Shown in pieces: positions 8,391-18,602 of a stretch of DNA of 64,000 nt. The position numbers and the translations under genes were made by a program. This DNA is from Loktanella sp. IMCC34160 (GTDB lineage Bacteria; Pseudomonadota; Alphaproteobacteria; Rhodobacterales; Rhodobacteraceae), in NCBI RefSeq assembly GCF_004145845.1, contig NZ_SELP01000001.1, forward strand, positions 744,001-808,000. The letters are read 5' to 3'. A model generated the notes under the pieces. It was not told the origin of the DNA, searched no databases, and saw only the letters and a list, made by a program, of their open reading frames with translations. Positions within the stretch are counted from its first letter, which is position 1. Each line of letters starts with the position of its first letter.

Positions 8391-10324
8391 TGTTTGACAA
8401 GATCCTGATCGCAAACCGGGGCGAGATTGCCTGCCGGGTCATAAAAACCGCCCGCGCGATGGGCGTTCGAACCGTGGCCGTCCATTCCGACGCGGACGCC
8501 ACCGCCCTGCATGTCGAACTGGCGGATGAGGCGATCCATATCGGTCCGTCGCCGGTGTCCGAAAGCTACCTTAAGGGCGATGCGATCATCGCCGCCGCGC
8601 TGGCCACCGGGGCAGAGGCGATCCACCCCGGCTATGGCTTCCTGTCGGAAAACCCGGATTTCGTTGAGGCGGTCGCGGCCGCGGGGCTGGTCTTTATCGG
8701 CCCGTCGGCCAAGGCGATCCGGGCGATGGGCCTGAAGGACGCGGCCAAGGCGCTGATGGAACGGGCCGGCGTGCCGGTCGTGCCCGGCTATCACGGTCCG
8801 GACCAGTCCGATGACCTGCTGGCGGCAGAGGCCGGGCGGATCGGCTATCCGGTGCTGATCAAGGCCGTGGCGGGCGGTGGCGGCAAGGGGATGCGGCTGG
8901 TCGAAGACCCCGCCGAATTCGCCGAGGCGTTGGCCAGCGCCCGGGCCGAGGCAAAGACCGCCTTTGGCAACCCCGATGTGCTGATAGAAAAATTCGTGAC
9001 CCATCCCCGCCACATCGAGGTGCAGGTCTTCGGCGATGGCACCCGAGCCGTGCACCTTTTTGAACGGGACTGTTCGCTGCAACGCCGCCACCAGAAAGTG
9101 ATCGAGGAGGCCCCCGCGCCGGGCATGACCGAGGAGGTCCGTGCCGCCATGGGTGCCGCTGCTGTCCGCGCGGCCGAGGCGATCGGTTACTCCGGGGCTG
9201 GGACGGTGGAATTCATCGTGGATGGGTCCGGCCCGCTGCGCGTCGATGGCTTCTGGTTCATGGAGATGAACACCCGCCTTCAGGTCGAACATCCGGTGAC
9301 CGAGGCCATCACGGGCGTCGATCTGGTGGAATGGCAATTGCGCGTCGCCGCCGGAGAGCCATTGCCCGCCCGGCAGGAAGATCTGGAAATCAACGGTCAT
9401 GCGTTCGAGGCGCGGCTGTATGCCGAGGACGTGCCTGCCGGGTTCCTGCCCGCGACGGGGCGGCTGGCGCATCTGGCTTTCCCCGCACAGGTCCGGGCGG
9501 ACAGCGGCGTGCGGGCGGGGGATGACATCTCGCCCTTTTACGATCCAATGATCGCCAAGGTCATCGTGCATGGCCCCGACCGGGACAGCGCCCTGCGCCG
9601 CCTGTCGCGTGGGCTGGCGCACACGCAGGTGGCGGGGACCGTCACCAACCTGTCCTTCCTCAAGGCCCTGGCCGATCATGCGGGATTTGCGGCGGGGCAG
9701 GTGGATACCGGGCTGATTGCCCGCGACCTTGCCGACCTGACGCAGGTGGCGGAGGTCACCCCGCAGGTCGTGGCGCAGTCGGCGCTGATCCTGTCGGGCC
9801 TGTGGGACGGCGGCGCGCCGACCCGTGGCTTTGCCCTGTGGGCGCCCCTAACCCGGACGGTCAAGACGACCGCGGGGCCGGTCGTTCTTCAGGTCCGGGG
9901 GGCGGACAGCGTGCTTGTCTCGGTCGATGGGCTGGTGGTCGAAGCGCTGCGCGACCGGCTGGGCTGGACATTTGACGGGGACCGGGCGGTGCCCTTCGCC
10001 CGCCACCCGCGCGGCGTGACCCTGTTTGACGGGGTGGGCCGCGAAATCGGACTGGTGGACCTTTTGGACCGGGGCAGCGCCACCGGTGCTGGCGGCGATG
10101 CGGTTCTGGCCCCGATGCCGGGGCTGGTCACGGCCCTGTTCACCACTGTGGGCGCAGAGGTGAAGGAAGGCGACCGGCTGGCCACGCTGGAGGCCATGAA
10201 GATGGAGCACACCCTGCGCGCCCCCCGCGACGGGACCGTAGCCCGCATCGGGGCCGAGGCAGGCGGGCAGGTGGAAGCCGGGGCGCCGATCGTGGTATTG
10301 GACCCCGAAGGAGAGGTTACATGA
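8390..10324 (+). CDS. liuD: methylcrotonyl-CoA carboxylase alpha subunit (biotin carboxylase + biotin carrier)
   Basis: 644 residues. The biotin carboxylase N-domain (MFDKILIANRGEIACRVIKT), the ATP-grasp domain with the glycine-rich AVAGGGGKGMRLV, HxxRQ-like ERDCSLQRRHQKVIEE and EMNTRLQVEHPVTE are complete. At the C-terminus the biotin carrier has EAMKMEH with the biotinylated lysine at residue 604. It pairs with LiuB, with which it shares the operon. A propionyl- or acetyl-CoA carboxylase alpha subunit is the alternative, but the neighbours and the LiuB loop favour methylcrotonyl-CoA. Confidence 0.95.
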   Translation: MFDKILIANRGEIACRVIKTARAMGVRTVAVHSDADATALHVELADEAIHIGPSPVSESYLKGDAIIAAALATGAEAIHPGYGFLSENPDFVEAVAAAGLVFIGPSAKAIRAMGLKDAAKALMERAGVPVVPGYHGPDQSDDLLAAEAGRIGYPVLIKAVAGGGGKGMRLVEDPAEFAEALASARAEAKTAFGNPDVLIEKFVTHPRHIEVQVFGDGTRAVHLFERDCSLQRRHQKVIEEAPAPGMTEEVRAAMGAAAVRAAEAIGYSGAGTVEFIVDGSGPLRVDGFWFMEMNTRLQVEHPVTEAITGVDLVEWQLRVAAGEPLPARQEDLEINGHAFEARLYAEDVPAGFLPATGRLAHLAFPAQVRADSGVRAGDDISPFYDPMIAKVIVHGPDRDSALRRLSRGLAHTQVAGTVTNLSFLKALADHAGFAAGQVDTGLIARDLADLTQVAEVTPQVVAQSALILSGLWDGGAPTRGFALWAPLTRTVKTTAGPVVLQVRGADSVLVSVDGLVVEALRDRLGWTFDGDRAVPFARHPRGVTLFDGVGREIGLVDLLDRGSATGAGGDAVLAPMPGLVTALFTTVGAEVKEGDRLATLEAMKMEHTLRAPRDGTVARIGAEAGGQVEAGAPIVVLDPEGEVT

Positions 10325-10998
10325 TCCGTCTGCACCACTGCCACCAGACCCGGTCGATGCGGGTTCTTTGGCTGCTGAATGAACTGGAGGCGGACTTTGA
10401 GCTGATGGTCTATCCCTTCGACAAGACCCTGCGCTCGGACGCCTACCTGAGCCTCAGCCCGGCGGGCCGGGTCCCGGCGATCGAGGTGGACGGAGAGGTG
10501 ATGTTCGAAAGCCTTGCCATCCTTGAATACCTGACCGAACGGTTCCCCGATGCGGGCCTTGGCCGCGCGCCCGGCGACCTTGACCGGGCCGACTTCCTGA
10601 ACTGGTTGCATTTCGCGGAAACGATCAGCCAGCATTGCGCCGCCCTGACCCAGCAGCACATCATGCTGTACGAGGATCACATGCGGTCGCCGCTAATCAT
10701 GTCGTTGGAATCACGGCGGCTGGCCAATTGCCTGAAGGCGCTTGAGGGGCGGCTGTCCACCCCTGTCGAGAACCGCGACTACGTTCTGACCAGCGGGTTT
10801 TCGGCTGCGGATATCGCGCTGGGGCAGGCCGTTTATATGGCGCGGCACTTCGTCCGGCTGGACCCGTTCCCGGAGGTGGCGAAATGGTATGACCGTATCA
10901 CTGACCGGCCCGCCTTCCGCGCCTCGATCCCAGACGGTGACGTGCCGCTACTCTATGAACAGGACTTCTATCCGCCGTGGGAGGTGACAGGTGGCTGA
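10321..10998 (+). CDS. glutathione S-transferase family protein
   Basis: 225 residues, start overlapping the liuD stop as ATGA. The thioredoxin-like N-domain (LHHCHQTRSMRVLWLLNEL, then SLSPAGRVPAIEVDGEVMFE and SLAILEYLTERFP) and the all-helical C-domain with FSAADIALGQAVYMA are those of bacterial GSTs. The Pro-Ala-Ile and Glu-Ser glutathione-binding elements are kept. It is tightly embedded between liuD and liuE, so it probably protects against or processes a reactive intermediate of the pathway, for example an enoyl-CoA. That is inference from position. Confidence 0.85.
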   Translation: MIRLHHCHQTRSMRVLWLLNELEADFELMVYPFDKTLRSDAYLSLSPAGRVPAIEVDGEVMFESLAILEYLTERFPDAGLGRAPGDLDRADFLNWLHFAETISQHCAALTQQHIMLYEDHMRSPLIMSLESRRLANCLKALEGRLSTPVENRDYVLTSGFSAADIALGQAVYMARHFVRLDPFPEVAKWYDRITDRPAFRASIPDGDVPLLYEQDFYPPWEVTGG

Positions 10999-11866
10999 CC
11001 GCATCCGCATCTACGAGGTCGGGCCGCGCGACGGGCTGCAGAACGAACCGGGCGTGATCCCCATGGCCGGGCGGCTGGAGTTGATCCGGGCGCTGGTTGC
11101 AGCGGGACTGCGGGATATCGAGGTGGGCAGTTTCGTCTCGCCCCGCTGGGTGCCGCAGATGGCGGGCAGCGCCGAGATTCTGGCCGGGATCGACCTCGGC
11201 AACGACGTGAATTTCGCCGCCCTGATTCCCAACATGAAGGGGTGGGAGGCCTATGCCGAGGCCATCGCGCCCTTGCCACGGATTCCGGGCGAGGTGGCGG
11301 TATTCATCTCGGCCTCGGAAGGGTTCAGCAAGGCGAATTTGAATTGCTCTGTCGCCGAAAGCCTTGACCGGATCGCGCCGGTTGTGGACGCGGCGCGCGC
11401 AGCGGGGGTCACAGTGCGGGGCTATGTGTCTTGCGTGACGGACTGCCCCTTTGACGGGCCGACCGACCCAGCGCTGGTGGCCCGCGCGGTGGCGGGCCTG
11501 CGGGCGCTGGCGCCGATGCAGGTGTCGTTGGGTGATACCATCGGTCGGGGCACGCCCGACACCGTCAGCGCCATGCTGGACGCGGTTCTGGCGGTTTGCG
11601 GGCCGGGGAATCTTGCCGGGCATTTCCATGACACGACCGGGCTGGCGCTGGCCAATGTCGAGGCGTCAATCGCGGCGGGGCTGCGCACCTTTGACAGTTC
11701 GGTGGCGGGGCTGGGCGGTTGCCCCTATGCGCCGGGCGCGCCGGGCAATCTGGACACCGGGGCGCTGGTGGATCGCTGCATGGCGCTGGGGTTCGAGACA
11801 GGCGTGGACCGGGCGGCACTGGACCGTGCCGCAGATATTGCACGTGGGCTGAGGGCGGCAGCATGA
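10991..11866 (+). CDS. liuE: hydroxymethylglutaryl-CoA lyase
   Basis: 291 residues from a GTG at 10991 that overlaps the GST gene by 8 bases. It cleaves HMG-CoA to acetoacetate and acetyl-CoA, the last step of leucine degradation. The TIM-barrel motif EVGPRDGLQNE, the metal/catalytic segments SLGDTIGRGTP and GHFHDTTGLALANV, and the mobile catalytic-cysteine loop GLGGCPYAPGAPGNL are present. Length is normal for the short bacterial form. Confidence 0.95.
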   Translation: MADRIRIYEVGPRDGLQNEPGVIPMAGRLELIRALVAAGLRDIEVGSFVSPRWVPQMAGSAEILAGIDLGNDVNFAALIPNMKGWEAYAEAIAPLPRIPGEVAVFISASEGFSKANLNCSVAESLDRIAPVVDAARAAGVTVRGYVSCVTDCPFDGPTDPALVARAVAGLRALAPMQVSLGDTIGRGTPDTVSAMLDAVLAVCGPGNLAGHFHDTTGLALANVEASIAAGLRTFDSSVAGLGGCPYAPGAPGNLDTGALVDRCMALGFETGVDRAALDRAADIARGLRAAA

Positions 11867-12651
11867 CAGAACAGACGATTTCGGTATCGGTGGATGACCG
11901 GGGGGTGGCCCGGCTGACCCTTGCGCGGGCGGAAAAGCACAACGCCATGTCGGCGGAGATGATCGGGGAACTGACGCAGGCCGCCAAACGGCTGGGCACG
12001 GACCCGGCGGTGCGTGTGGTGGTTCTGGCCGCCGAGGGGGCCAGTTTTTGCGCCGGGGGCGATCTGGGCTGGATGCGAGATCAGATGCAGGCCGATGCCG
12101 CGACCCGCGCACGAGAGGCGACGAAACTGGCGATGATGCTGAAGGCGATCAACGATTGCCCCAAGCCGGTGATCGCGCGGGTGCAGGGCAATGCCTTTGG
12201 TGGCGGCGTCGGGCTGATGTCGGTGGCCGATGTGGCGGTGACGGTCGAGGGGGCGAAATTCGGGCTGACGGAAACCCGGCTGGGCCTGATTCCCGCGACC
12301 ATCGGCCCCTATGTCGTCGCCCGCATGGGCGAGGCGATGGCACGGCGCGTGTTCATGTCCGCCCGGATTTTCGGCGCGGCAGAGGCGGTGACGCTTGGGC
12401 TGGCGGCCCGCGCGGTCCCGTCCGAGGCGCTGGACGCCGCGGTCGAGGCAGAGATCGCGCCCTATCTGTCCTGCGCCCCCGGTGCGGTGGCCGAGGCCAA
12501 GCGGCTGGCCCTGTCGCTTGGCGGGGCCCCGGACGAGGCCACCATCGCCCGCAGCATTGACGCGCTGGTGACCCGCTGGGAAAGCGCCGAGGCAGAGGCG
12601 GGAATCGCGGCCTTCTTCGCCAAGACGCCGGCACCCTGGGCACAGGGCTAG
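11863..12651 (+). CDS. liuC: enoyl-CoA hydratase, probable 3-methylglutaconyl-CoA hydratase
   Basis: 262 residues, ATGA overlap with liuE. The crotonase fold is clear: AEKHNAMSAEMI, the oxyanion hole FCAGGDLGWM and QGNAFGGGVGLMSVADVAV, and the catalytic ETRLGLIPATIGPYVV stretch with Glu. The operon needs a hydratase turning 3-methylglutaconyl-CoA into HMG-CoA, and this is the only candidate. Its stop codon overlaps the stop of the convergent diguanylate cyclase within the four bases CTAG (12648-12651). Confidence 0.9.
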   Translation: MTEQTISVSVDDRGVARLTLARAEKHNAMSAEMIGELTQAAKRLGTDPAVRVVVLAAEGASFCAGGDLGWMRDQMQADAATRAREATKLAMMLKAINDCPKPVIARVQGNAFGGGVGLMSVADVAVTVEGAKFGLTETRLGLIPATIGPYVVARMGEAMARRVFMSARIFGAAEAVTLGLAARAVPSEALDAAVEAEIAPYLSCAPGAVAEAKRLALSLGGAPDEATIARSIDALVTRWESAEAEAGIAAFFAKTPAPWAQG

Positions 12652-13403
12652 AACACCGCCCGACCTTCGATGCTGGCGAATTCGATCCGGGCCCGGCCCA
12701 TTTCCTTGGCCCGGTACAGCGCGGCATCGGCAAGCGTCAGCATCTTTTCGATACTGTCGGCGGCCCGCACGGGCGTCGCCCCGACCGATAGGGTGATCTG
12801 CACCTCCGTCCCCTCCTTCGGGACCGGAATCTTAACCCCTTCGCAAATACGCTCGCCAACCGCACGGGCCATGTCCGGGGTCGCCTTGGGCAGGAAGACG
12901 GCGAATTCCTCGCCTCCGAAGCGACCCACGATATCGCCCGAACGGACCAGTTTGCGCATCCGCCCGGCGATTGCCTGAAGGCACAGGTCGCCAATCGCAT
13001 GGCCATAGGTATCGTTGATCCGCTTGAAATGGTCGGCATCCACCAGCAGCAGCGCGCCCCCCTGACCGGCGACCGAGGCCATTGATGCCCGTTCAAGGAA
13101 ATCCCCCCGGTTCGACAGGCCGGTCAGAAGATCGGTGGCCGCCAGATTGGCAAGGCGGCACTGCAGCCGATACTGATGCGACATCACCGCAAGGGCGAAA
13201 ACCAAGAATGGTGTCGAGACGATCACGGTGACAAGGATCTGGCTGGTCGGGTCGAATCCAGCCTCGGGCCGGACCAGTCGTTCCACGGTCAGATTGACCA
13301 GATTGATCGCCAGTTCGAACAAGAGCCATTTCACAACGAAGTCGGGCCACGACTTTGGTGCGACGCGGTTGACGATGCGATGCATGAGGCCAGACGAAGG
13401 CAT
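12648..13403 (-). CDS. membrane-anchored GGDEF diguanylate cyclase
   Basis: 251 residues from ATG 13403; a TTG at 13454 would add 17 residues without improving the domain. Two hydrophobic helices (residues 23-40 and 56-75) anchor a C-terminal GGDEF domain. The signature is GGEEF (163-167), and an allosteric I-site RSGD (154-157) sits exactly five residues ahead, so the enzyme should make c-di-GMP and be product-inhibited. No sensor domain is visible apart from the membrane part. Convergent with the liu operon. Confidence 0.9.
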   Translation of the reverse strand: MPSSGLMHRIVNRVAPKSWPDFVVKWLLFELAINLVNLTVERLVRPEAGFDPTSQILVTVIVSTPFLVFALAVMSHQYRLQCRLANLAATDLLTGLSNRGDFLERASMASVAGQGGALLLVDADHFKRINDTYGHAIGDLCLQAIAGRMRKLVRSGDIVGRFGGEEFAVFLPKATPDMARAVGERICEGVKIPVPKEGTEVQITLSVGATPVRAADSIEKMLTLADAALYRAKEMGRARIEFASIEGRAVF

Positions 13404-13554
13404 GTATTCGGCTCTTCTACCCGGTGGTGAACAGATGTCCCAGATGTCCGCCAAAACCGTTCACGAATCCCAAATTTCCGGACCTTGATTGCTCACATTG
13501 GATTCAAACTGGCGCGAACGGCCGAAAAACCGGGCGCTAGCCTCTCGCCCTTGG

Positions 13555-13583
13555 TTGACCCTCTACCGCCCGAAGGGTAAAGC
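13555..13583 (+). promoter_or_regulatory. possible nuo promoter
   Basis: TTGACC (13555-13560), a 17-base spacer and TAAAGC (13578-13583) lie about 70 bases ahead of nuoA, inside the only gap before the nuo genes. The -35 is good and the -10 is poor. Confidence 0.35.
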
Positions 13584-13651
13584 CTGACCAAGCCAACATG
13601 CGCCGGGCCGGTCTTGCGGCCCCGCGGCGCGATGCGTGAAAGGAACCGGCC

Positions 13652-14017
13652 TTGGAAGATCTCCTGCGCGAATACCTTCCCATCATCATTTTTCTGGGAC
13701 TTGCCATCGTTCTTGGCGTGATCCTGATCCTTGCGGCGGTCGTGCTGGCCGTGCGCAACCCGGACCCGGAAAAAGTGTCCGCCTACGAATGCGGGTTCAA
13801 CGCCTTCGATGACGCCCGGATGAAGTTCGACGTGCGCTTCTACCTCGTGTCGATTCTGTTCATCATCTTCGACCTTGAAGTGGCCTTCCTGTTCCCATGG
13901 GCGGTGGCCTTCCAGGACATTTCGATGGTGGGCTTCTGGTCGATGATGGTGTTCCTGGCCGTGCTGACCATCGGCTTTGCCTATGAATGGAAGAAAGGGG
14001 CTCTCGAATGGGAGTGA
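13652..14017 (+). CDS. nuoA: NADH-quinone oxidoreductase subunit A
   Basis: 121 residues, three transmembrane helices. Starts with TTG at 13652, behind AAAGGA; there is no in-frame ATG near the conserved N-terminus ([17 protein letters not shown]). The cytoplasmic loop [22 protein letters not shown] is the hallmark of NuoA and lies near the quinone channel. First gene of the complex I operon. Confidence 0.95.
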   Translation: MEDLLREYLPIIIFLGLAIVLGVILILAAVVLAVRNPDPEKVSAYECGFNAFDDARMKFDVRFYLVSILFIIFDLEVAFLFPWAVAFQDISMVGFWSMMVFLAVLTIGFAYEWKKGALEWE

Positions 14018-14541
14018 TGACCGGATCCAATACCGCGGGCGTCGACAAGGAAGTCGTCACCAGCGCGATCAATGCCGAGCTGCAGGACAAGGGGTTCATC
14101 GTCACCTCGACCGCCGACATCATCAACTGGGCGCGGACCGGGTCGCTGCACTGGATGACCTTCGGCCTTGCCTGCTGCGCGGTCGAGATGATGCATACCT
14201 CGATGCCGCGCTATGACCTTGAACGTTACGGCACCGCGCCGCGCGCCTCTCCGCGCCAGTCGGACCTGATGATCGTCGCGGGCACCCTGACCAACAAGAT
14301 GGCCCCGGCGCTGCGCAAGGTCTATGACCAGATGCCGGAACCGCGCTACGTGATCTCGATGGGGTCCTGCGCGAATGGCGGTGGCTATTATCACTACAGC
14401 TATTCCGTGGTGCGCGGCTGTGACCGGATCGTGCCGGTTGACGTCTATGTGCCCGGCTGCCCGCCGACGGCAGAGGCGCTGATGTATGGCATCCTGCAGT
14501 TGCAGCGGAAGATCCGCCGCACCGGCACCATCGTTCGCTAA
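14008..14541 (+). CDS. nuoB: NADH-quinone oxidoreductase subunit B
   Basis: 177 residues from ATG 14008, supported by the purine-rich AAAGGGG about ten bases upstream; ATG 14017 (MTGSNTAG) is the alternative. Carries the N2 [4Fe-4S] ligands: the tandem cysteines of [11 protein letters not shown], the cysteine of [11 protein letters not shown] and that of [12 protein letters not shown]. Overlaps nuoA by 10 bases, suggesting translational coupling. Confidence 0.95.
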   Translation: MGVMTGSNTAGVDKEVVTSAINAELQDKGFIVTSTADIINWARTGSLHWMTFGLACCAVEMMHTSMPRYDLERYGTAPRASPRQSDLMIVAGTLTNKMAPALRKVYDQMPEPRYVISMGSCANGGGYYHYSYSVVRGCDRIVPVDVYVPGCPPTAEALMYGILQLQRKIRRTGTIVR

Positions 14542-14551
14542 GGGGGCGCAT

Positions 14552-15163
14552 ATGTCTGATGCACTGAATGAACTGGGCGCCCTGCTGGAACTGAAGCGCA
14601 AGGATTGCGTGCTGGGCTGGGACGTCGCCTTTGGCGAACTGACCGTCGATGTGGCCCCGTCCAACCTTGTGGCCTTTGTCGACTACATCAAGTCCGACAG
14701 CGCCTGCCAGTTTTCAAGCCTCGTGGATATCACCGCGGTCGATTACCCCGGCCGGGCCAAGCGGTTCGACGTGGTCTATCACTTCCTGTCGATGTACCAG
14801 AACCACCGGATCCGCCTGCGGGTGTCGATCGGGGAAGAAGAGATGGTCCCCTCGATCATCGAGGTACACCCCAGCGCCAACTGGTTCGAACGTGAAGTCT
14901 TCGACATGTTCGGGATCATCTTTTCCGGCCACCCGGACCTGCGCCGCATCCTGACCGACTACGGATTCCGCGGCCATCCGCTGCGCAAGGATTTCCCGAC
15001 CACCGGCTATACCGAGGTCCGCTATGACGAGGTGCAGAAGCGCGTCGTCTATGAACCGGTCAAGCTGGTGCAGGAATACCGCCAGTTCGATTTCATGAGC
15101 CCGTGGGAAGGGGCGGAATACATCCTTCCGGGCGACGAGAAGACGGAAAAGGCCGGGAGCTGA
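14552..15163 (+). CDS. nuoC: NADH-quinone oxidoreductase subunit C
   Basis: 203 residues, ATG 14552 behind an AGGGGG site. The 30-kDa subunit motif [20 protein letters not shown] followed by [17 protein letters not shown] is complete. It stands as a separate gene, not fused to NuoD as in enterobacteria. Part of the peripheral arm. Confidence 0.95.
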   Translation: MSDALNELGALLELKRKDCVLGWDVAFGELTVDVAPSNLVAFVDYIKSDSACQFSSLVDITAVDYPGRAKRFDVVYHFLSMYQNHRIRLRVSIGEEEMVPSIIEVHPSANWFEREVFDMFGIIFSGHPDLRRILTDYGFRGHPLRKDFPTTGYTEVRYDEVQKRVVYEPVKLVQEYRQFDFMSPWEGAEYILPGDEKTEKAGS

Positions 15164-15165
15164 GG

Positions 15166-16086
15166 GTGAGCGACCGGGCGGCCATAAACGCGGGCCCCGA
15201 TGGTGGGGCAGGGCAGGCGACGCTCCTTTTCGGGGTGGGCGCGACCAAGGCCGGCACCAGCTGGCTTTACCGCTTTTTGGCGTCCCATCCCGAATGCCAC
15301 CTGCGCACGATCAAGGAACTGCATTTCTACGATACGCTGGACCGGGACAACCTCGATTTCCAGTCCAAGCAGTTTCTGACGAAGCACGCCGCCCTTCTGG
15401 CCCGCCGCGAACAGGTGCCCGCTGGCGATCCGCGCCGCCGCTACCTGCGCCGCCAGATTGCCGATCTGGAAGCCTATCTTCCGGTCCTCGAAGCCGGGGA
15501 CGAAGGCGGCTACCTGTCCTACCTGTCTGACGGGCGCGGACAAAAGGGGTTGGTCGCGGATGTGACCCCGGCCTATTCGCTTCTGTCGCCAGAGCGGCTG
15601 AAATCCATGGCGTCGCTGGCCCCGGTCACCCGGTTTGTCTACCTGATGCGCGATCCGGTCTCCCGGCTGTGGAGCCACGTTCGCATGATGGCCAACCGCG
15701 CCGCCAAAGCGGGCAAGACCCTTGCCGATCATGCCGCCCGCATCTTTGACAACGCCCTGTCGGGCAAGGCCCTGCATGTGACCGACCGCGGTGACTATGT
15801 CGGGGCGCTGGACCGGCTGGATGCGGCGCTGGACCCCAAGGCGCTGTTTCTTGGGTTCTACGAAGAACTGTTTTCCGAGCAGGCCATCGCGCGCCTCTGC
15901 GCCTTTCTTGGCCTTGCCCCGGTGGAGGCCCGTTTCGACAAGCGGGTGCACGAAGGGGTGAAGATTGAAATGACCGCTGACCAGCGGGCCCGCGCAGCCG
16001 CCTATCTGCGGCCGCAATATGATTACGTCTTGGCCCGGATGGGCCGGCTTCCCGCCAAATGGGAAGCCAACTACGCAGGAGTATGA
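15166..16086 (+). CDS. PAPS-dependent sulfotransferase family protein, inserted between nuoC and nuoD
   Basis: 306 residues from GTG 15166, two bases after the nuoC stop. The 5'-phosphosulfate loop [20 protein letters not shown] (Lys28 in the loop) and the 3'-phosphate site [16 protein letters not shown] identify a Sulfotransfer family fold. It would move sulfate from PAPS to an unknown acceptor, typically a sugar, lipid or peptide. It has no known part in complex I and yet is completely embedded in the nuo operon, so it is co-expressed with it. Confidence 0.85.
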   Translation: MSDRAAINAGPDGGAGQATLLFGVGATKAGTSWLYRFLASHPECHLRTIKELHFYDTLDRDNLDFQSKQFLTKHAALLARREQVPAGDPRRRYLRRQIADLEAYLPVLEAGDEGGYLSYLSDGRGQKGLVADVTPAYSLLSPERLKSMASLAPVTRFVYLMRDPVSRLWSHVRMMANRAAKAGKTLADHAARIFDNALSGKALHVTDRGDYVGALDRLDAALDPKALFLGFYEELFSEQAIARLCAFLGLAPVEARFDKRVHEGVKIEMTADQRARAAAYLRPQYDYVLARMGRLPAKWEANYAGV

Positions 16087-16088
16087 CG

Positions 16089-17312
16089 ATGATGGACGGC
16101 TCCAAGGGATTCGAAGACGCCGAAACCGGCGAACAGAAGATCCGCAACTTCAACATCAACTTCGGACCGCAGCACCCTGCGGCCCACGGGGTGTTGCGCC
16201 TTGTGCTGGAACTGGATGGCGAGATCGTGGAACGCTGCGACCCGCATATCGGGCTTTTGCATCGCGGCACCGAAAAGCTGATGGAAAGCCGGACCTACCT
16301 GCAAAACCTGCCCTATTTCGACCGGCTGGATTACGTGGCCCCGATGAACCAGGAACACGCCTGGTGTCTGGCCATCGAAAAGCTGACCGGGACCGAGGTG
16401 CCGCGCCGTGCCTCGCTGATCCGGGTGCTCTATTCCGAAATCGGCCGGGTGCTGAACCACCTGCTGAACGTCACCACGCAGGCCATGGACGTGGGCGCGC
16501 TGACCCCGCCGCTTTGGGGCTTTGAAGAGCGTGAAAAGCTGATGATCTTCTACGAGCGGGCCTGTGGCGCGCGCCTGCACGCGGCCTATTTCCGGCCCGG
16601 CGGCGTGCATCAGGACCTGCCCGATGCGCTGCTGAACGACATCGAGGAATGGGCCCACGCCTTCCCCGCCGTTCTGGACGATATCGACGGGCTGCTGACC
16701 GAGAACCGCATCTTCAAACAGCGCAACGTCGACATCGGCGTCGTCACCGAACAGGAAATCCTTGATTGGGGGTTCTCGGGCGTGATGGTGCGCGGGTCGG
16801 GCCTTGCCTGGGACCTGCGCCGCGCCCAGCCCTATGAATGCTACGATGAGTTCGACTTCAAGGTGCCGGTCGGCAAGAACGGCGACTGCTATGACCGCTA
16901 CCTTGTCCGCATGGAAGAGATGCGCCAGTCGACCAGCATCATCCTTCAGGCCATCGAAAAGCTGCGCGCCCCCGAAGGGCAGGGCGACATCATGGCCCGC
17001 GGCAAGATCACCCCGCCGAAACGGGGCGACATGAAGACCTCGATGGAAGCGCTGATCCATCACTTCAAACTGTACACCGAAGGGTTCCACGTCCCAGCGG
17101 GCGAGGTCTATGCCGCCGTCGAGGCCCCTAAGGGCGAATTCGGCGTCTACCTTGTCGCCGACGGGACCAACAAACCCTACCGCGCCAAACTGCGTGCCCC
17201 CGGATACCTGCACCTTCAGGCCATGGACCACGTCGCCTCTGGCCACCAACTTGCCGACGTCGCCGCCATCATCGGCACGATGGACGTCGTTTTTGGAGAG
17301 ATTGACCGCTAA
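16089..17312 (+). CDS. nuoD: NADH-quinone oxidoreductase subunit D
   Basis: 407 residues from ATG 16089, which stands 7 bases behind AGGAG (16077-16081); ATG 16083 is too close to it. The 49-kDa subunit motifs [29 protein letters not shown] and [16 protein letters not shown] line the quinone site. The sulfotransferase stop lies 2 bases upstream. Confidence 0.95.
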   Translation: MMDGSKGFEDAETGEQKIRNFNINFGPQHPAAHGVLRLVLELDGEIVERCDPHIGLLHRGTEKLMESRTYLQNLPYFDRLDYVAPMNQEHAWCLAIEKLTGTEVPRRASLIRVLYSEIGRVLNHLLNVTTQAMDVGALTPPLWGFEEREKLMIFYERACGARLHAAYFRPGGVHQDLPDALLNDIEEWAHAFPAVLDDIDGLLTENRIFKQRNVDIGVVTEQEILDWGFSGVMVRGSGLAWDLRRAQPYECYDEFDFKVPVGKNGDCYDRYLVRMEEMRQSTSIILQAIEKLRAPEGQGDIMARGKITPPKRGDMKTSMEALIHHFKLYTEGFHVPAGEVYAAVEAPKGEFGVYLVADGTNKPYRAKLRAPGYLHLQAMDHVASGHQLADVAAIIGTMDVVFGEIDR

Positions 17313-18403
17313 TGCTCCGCCGTCTTCATCCCGAACAGCCCGAAAGCTTTGCTTTCTCCCCCGCCAACCAGAAATGGGCCGAGGCGCAGATCACCAAGTA
17401 TCCCGAGGGTCGTCAGGCCAGCGCGGTGATCCCGCTGTTGTGGCGCGCGCAGGAACAGGAAGGCTGGCTGACCCGGCCGGCGATCGAAGAGGTCGCCAAG
17501 ATGCTGAACATGGCCCCGATCCGCGTGATCGAGGTGGCCAGCTTCTACTTCATGTTCCAGTTGCAGCCGGTCGGCTCTGTTGCCCACATCCAGATTTGCG
17601 GCACCCTGTCCTGCATGATCTGCGGCGCCGAAGACCTGATCGCGGTCTGCCGCGAAAAGATCGCGGACAAGCCCCATGCGCTGTCGGCGGATGGCAAGTT
17701 TTCCTGGGAAGAGGTGGAATGCCTTGGCGCCTGCGCCAACGCCCCCATGGCCCAGATCGGCAAGGACTATTACGAAGACCTGACCGCCGACCGCCTGCGG
17801 GGCATTCTGGACGAACTGGCCGCGGGCAAGGTGCCGGTGCCGGGTCCGCAGAATGGCCGCTATGCGGCCGAGCCGCTGTCGGGGCTGACCTCGCTGACCG
17901 ATCACGAAAGCGGCCGGACCCAGTATAACGCCAGCGCCCAGCTGGCCGTGGATATCGGCGATACGGTGAAACGGATCGACGGGACCGAAGTGCCGCTGCT
18001 GACGCCCTGGCTGGGCAAGGGTGGGGCAAAGCCCGCGAAACCGGCAGCCAAGCCCGCCGCGAAACCGGCAGCCAAGACGGCCGCCCCGAAAGCCGCCGCC
18101 AAGGCTGAAAAGCCCGCCGCCCCCGTTGCAGCCCCTGCCGCCGTGACCGCCCCCGCGCGGGAAAAGAAGCCGCGCACCATGGCGGCCCCGCGCAAGGCCG
18201 GTGCCGACGATCTGAAGCGGATTTCCGGGGTCGGCCCCAAGCTGGAAGGCGTGTTGAACGAATTGGGCTTCTGGCACTTCGACCAGATCGCCAAATGGAC
18301 CCCCGAAGAGATCGCCTGGGTCGACAGCCGGTTGAAGTTCAAGGGCCGGATCGAACGGGATGACTGGATCGGGCAGGCCACGAAACTCGCGGCCGAGGGC
18401 TGA
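17312..18403 (+). CDS. nuoE: NADH-quinone oxidoreductase subunit E with C-terminal HhH-like extension
   Basis: 363 residues, start overlapping the nuoD stop (TAATG). Residues 1-235 are a normal 24-kDa subunit with the [2Fe-2S] ligands C96, C101, C137 and C141. Then comes a low-complexity Ala/Pro/Lys linker (about 236-292) and a compact domain (297-361: [32 protein letters not shown]) resembling a helix-hairpin-helix fold of the COG3743 type. The extension makes it about 140 residues longer than a plain NuoE. The same domain closes the next gene. Whether the tail binds nucleic acid or a protein is unknown. Confidence 0.93.
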   Translation: MLRRLHPEQPESFAFSPANQKWAEAQITKYPEGRQASAVIPLLWRAQEQEGWLTRPAIEEVAKMLNMAPIRVIEVASFYFMFQLQPVGSVAHIQICGTLSCMICGAEDLIAVCREKIADKPHALSADGKFSWEEVECLGACANAPMAQIGKDYYEDLTADRLRGILDELAAGKVPVPGPQNGRYAAEPLSGLTSLTDHESGRTQYNASAQLAVDIGDTVKRIDGTEVPLLTPWLGKGGAKPAKPAAKPAAKPAAKTAAPKAAAKAEKPAAPVAAPAAVTAPAREKKPRTMAAPRKAGADDLKRISGVGPKLEGVLNELGFWHFDQIAKWTPEEIAWVDSRLKFKGRIERDDWIGQATKLAAEG

Positions 18404-18470
18404 CGGATCGCATTGAAGCCACGCACATGATGCCGAAACCGCGCAATCTGTTGACTGAAGGCCGCAAGCG

Positions 18471-18505
18471 GGGCGGGAAACGTCCCGTCCGGCCCGGTTT
18501 TCTTT
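18471..18505 (+). terminator. terminator-like hairpin after nuoE
   Basis: GGGCGGGA-AACG-TCCCGTCC (18471-18490, one G-T pair) is followed by TTTTCTTT at 18498-18505. It stands in the 199-base gap between nuoE and the next gene, the longest gap within the cluster, and may reduce read-through to the distal genes. Confidence 0.5.
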
Positions 18506-18602
18506 GCCCGTTCTGCGCGGTTTCCCCTACAAATGCCCTGTCGGCCAAGCCGCGCGCCATGACGCGGCAGGCCAAACAGGGAAGTTGAAGGAGTTAAGCG
18601 TT

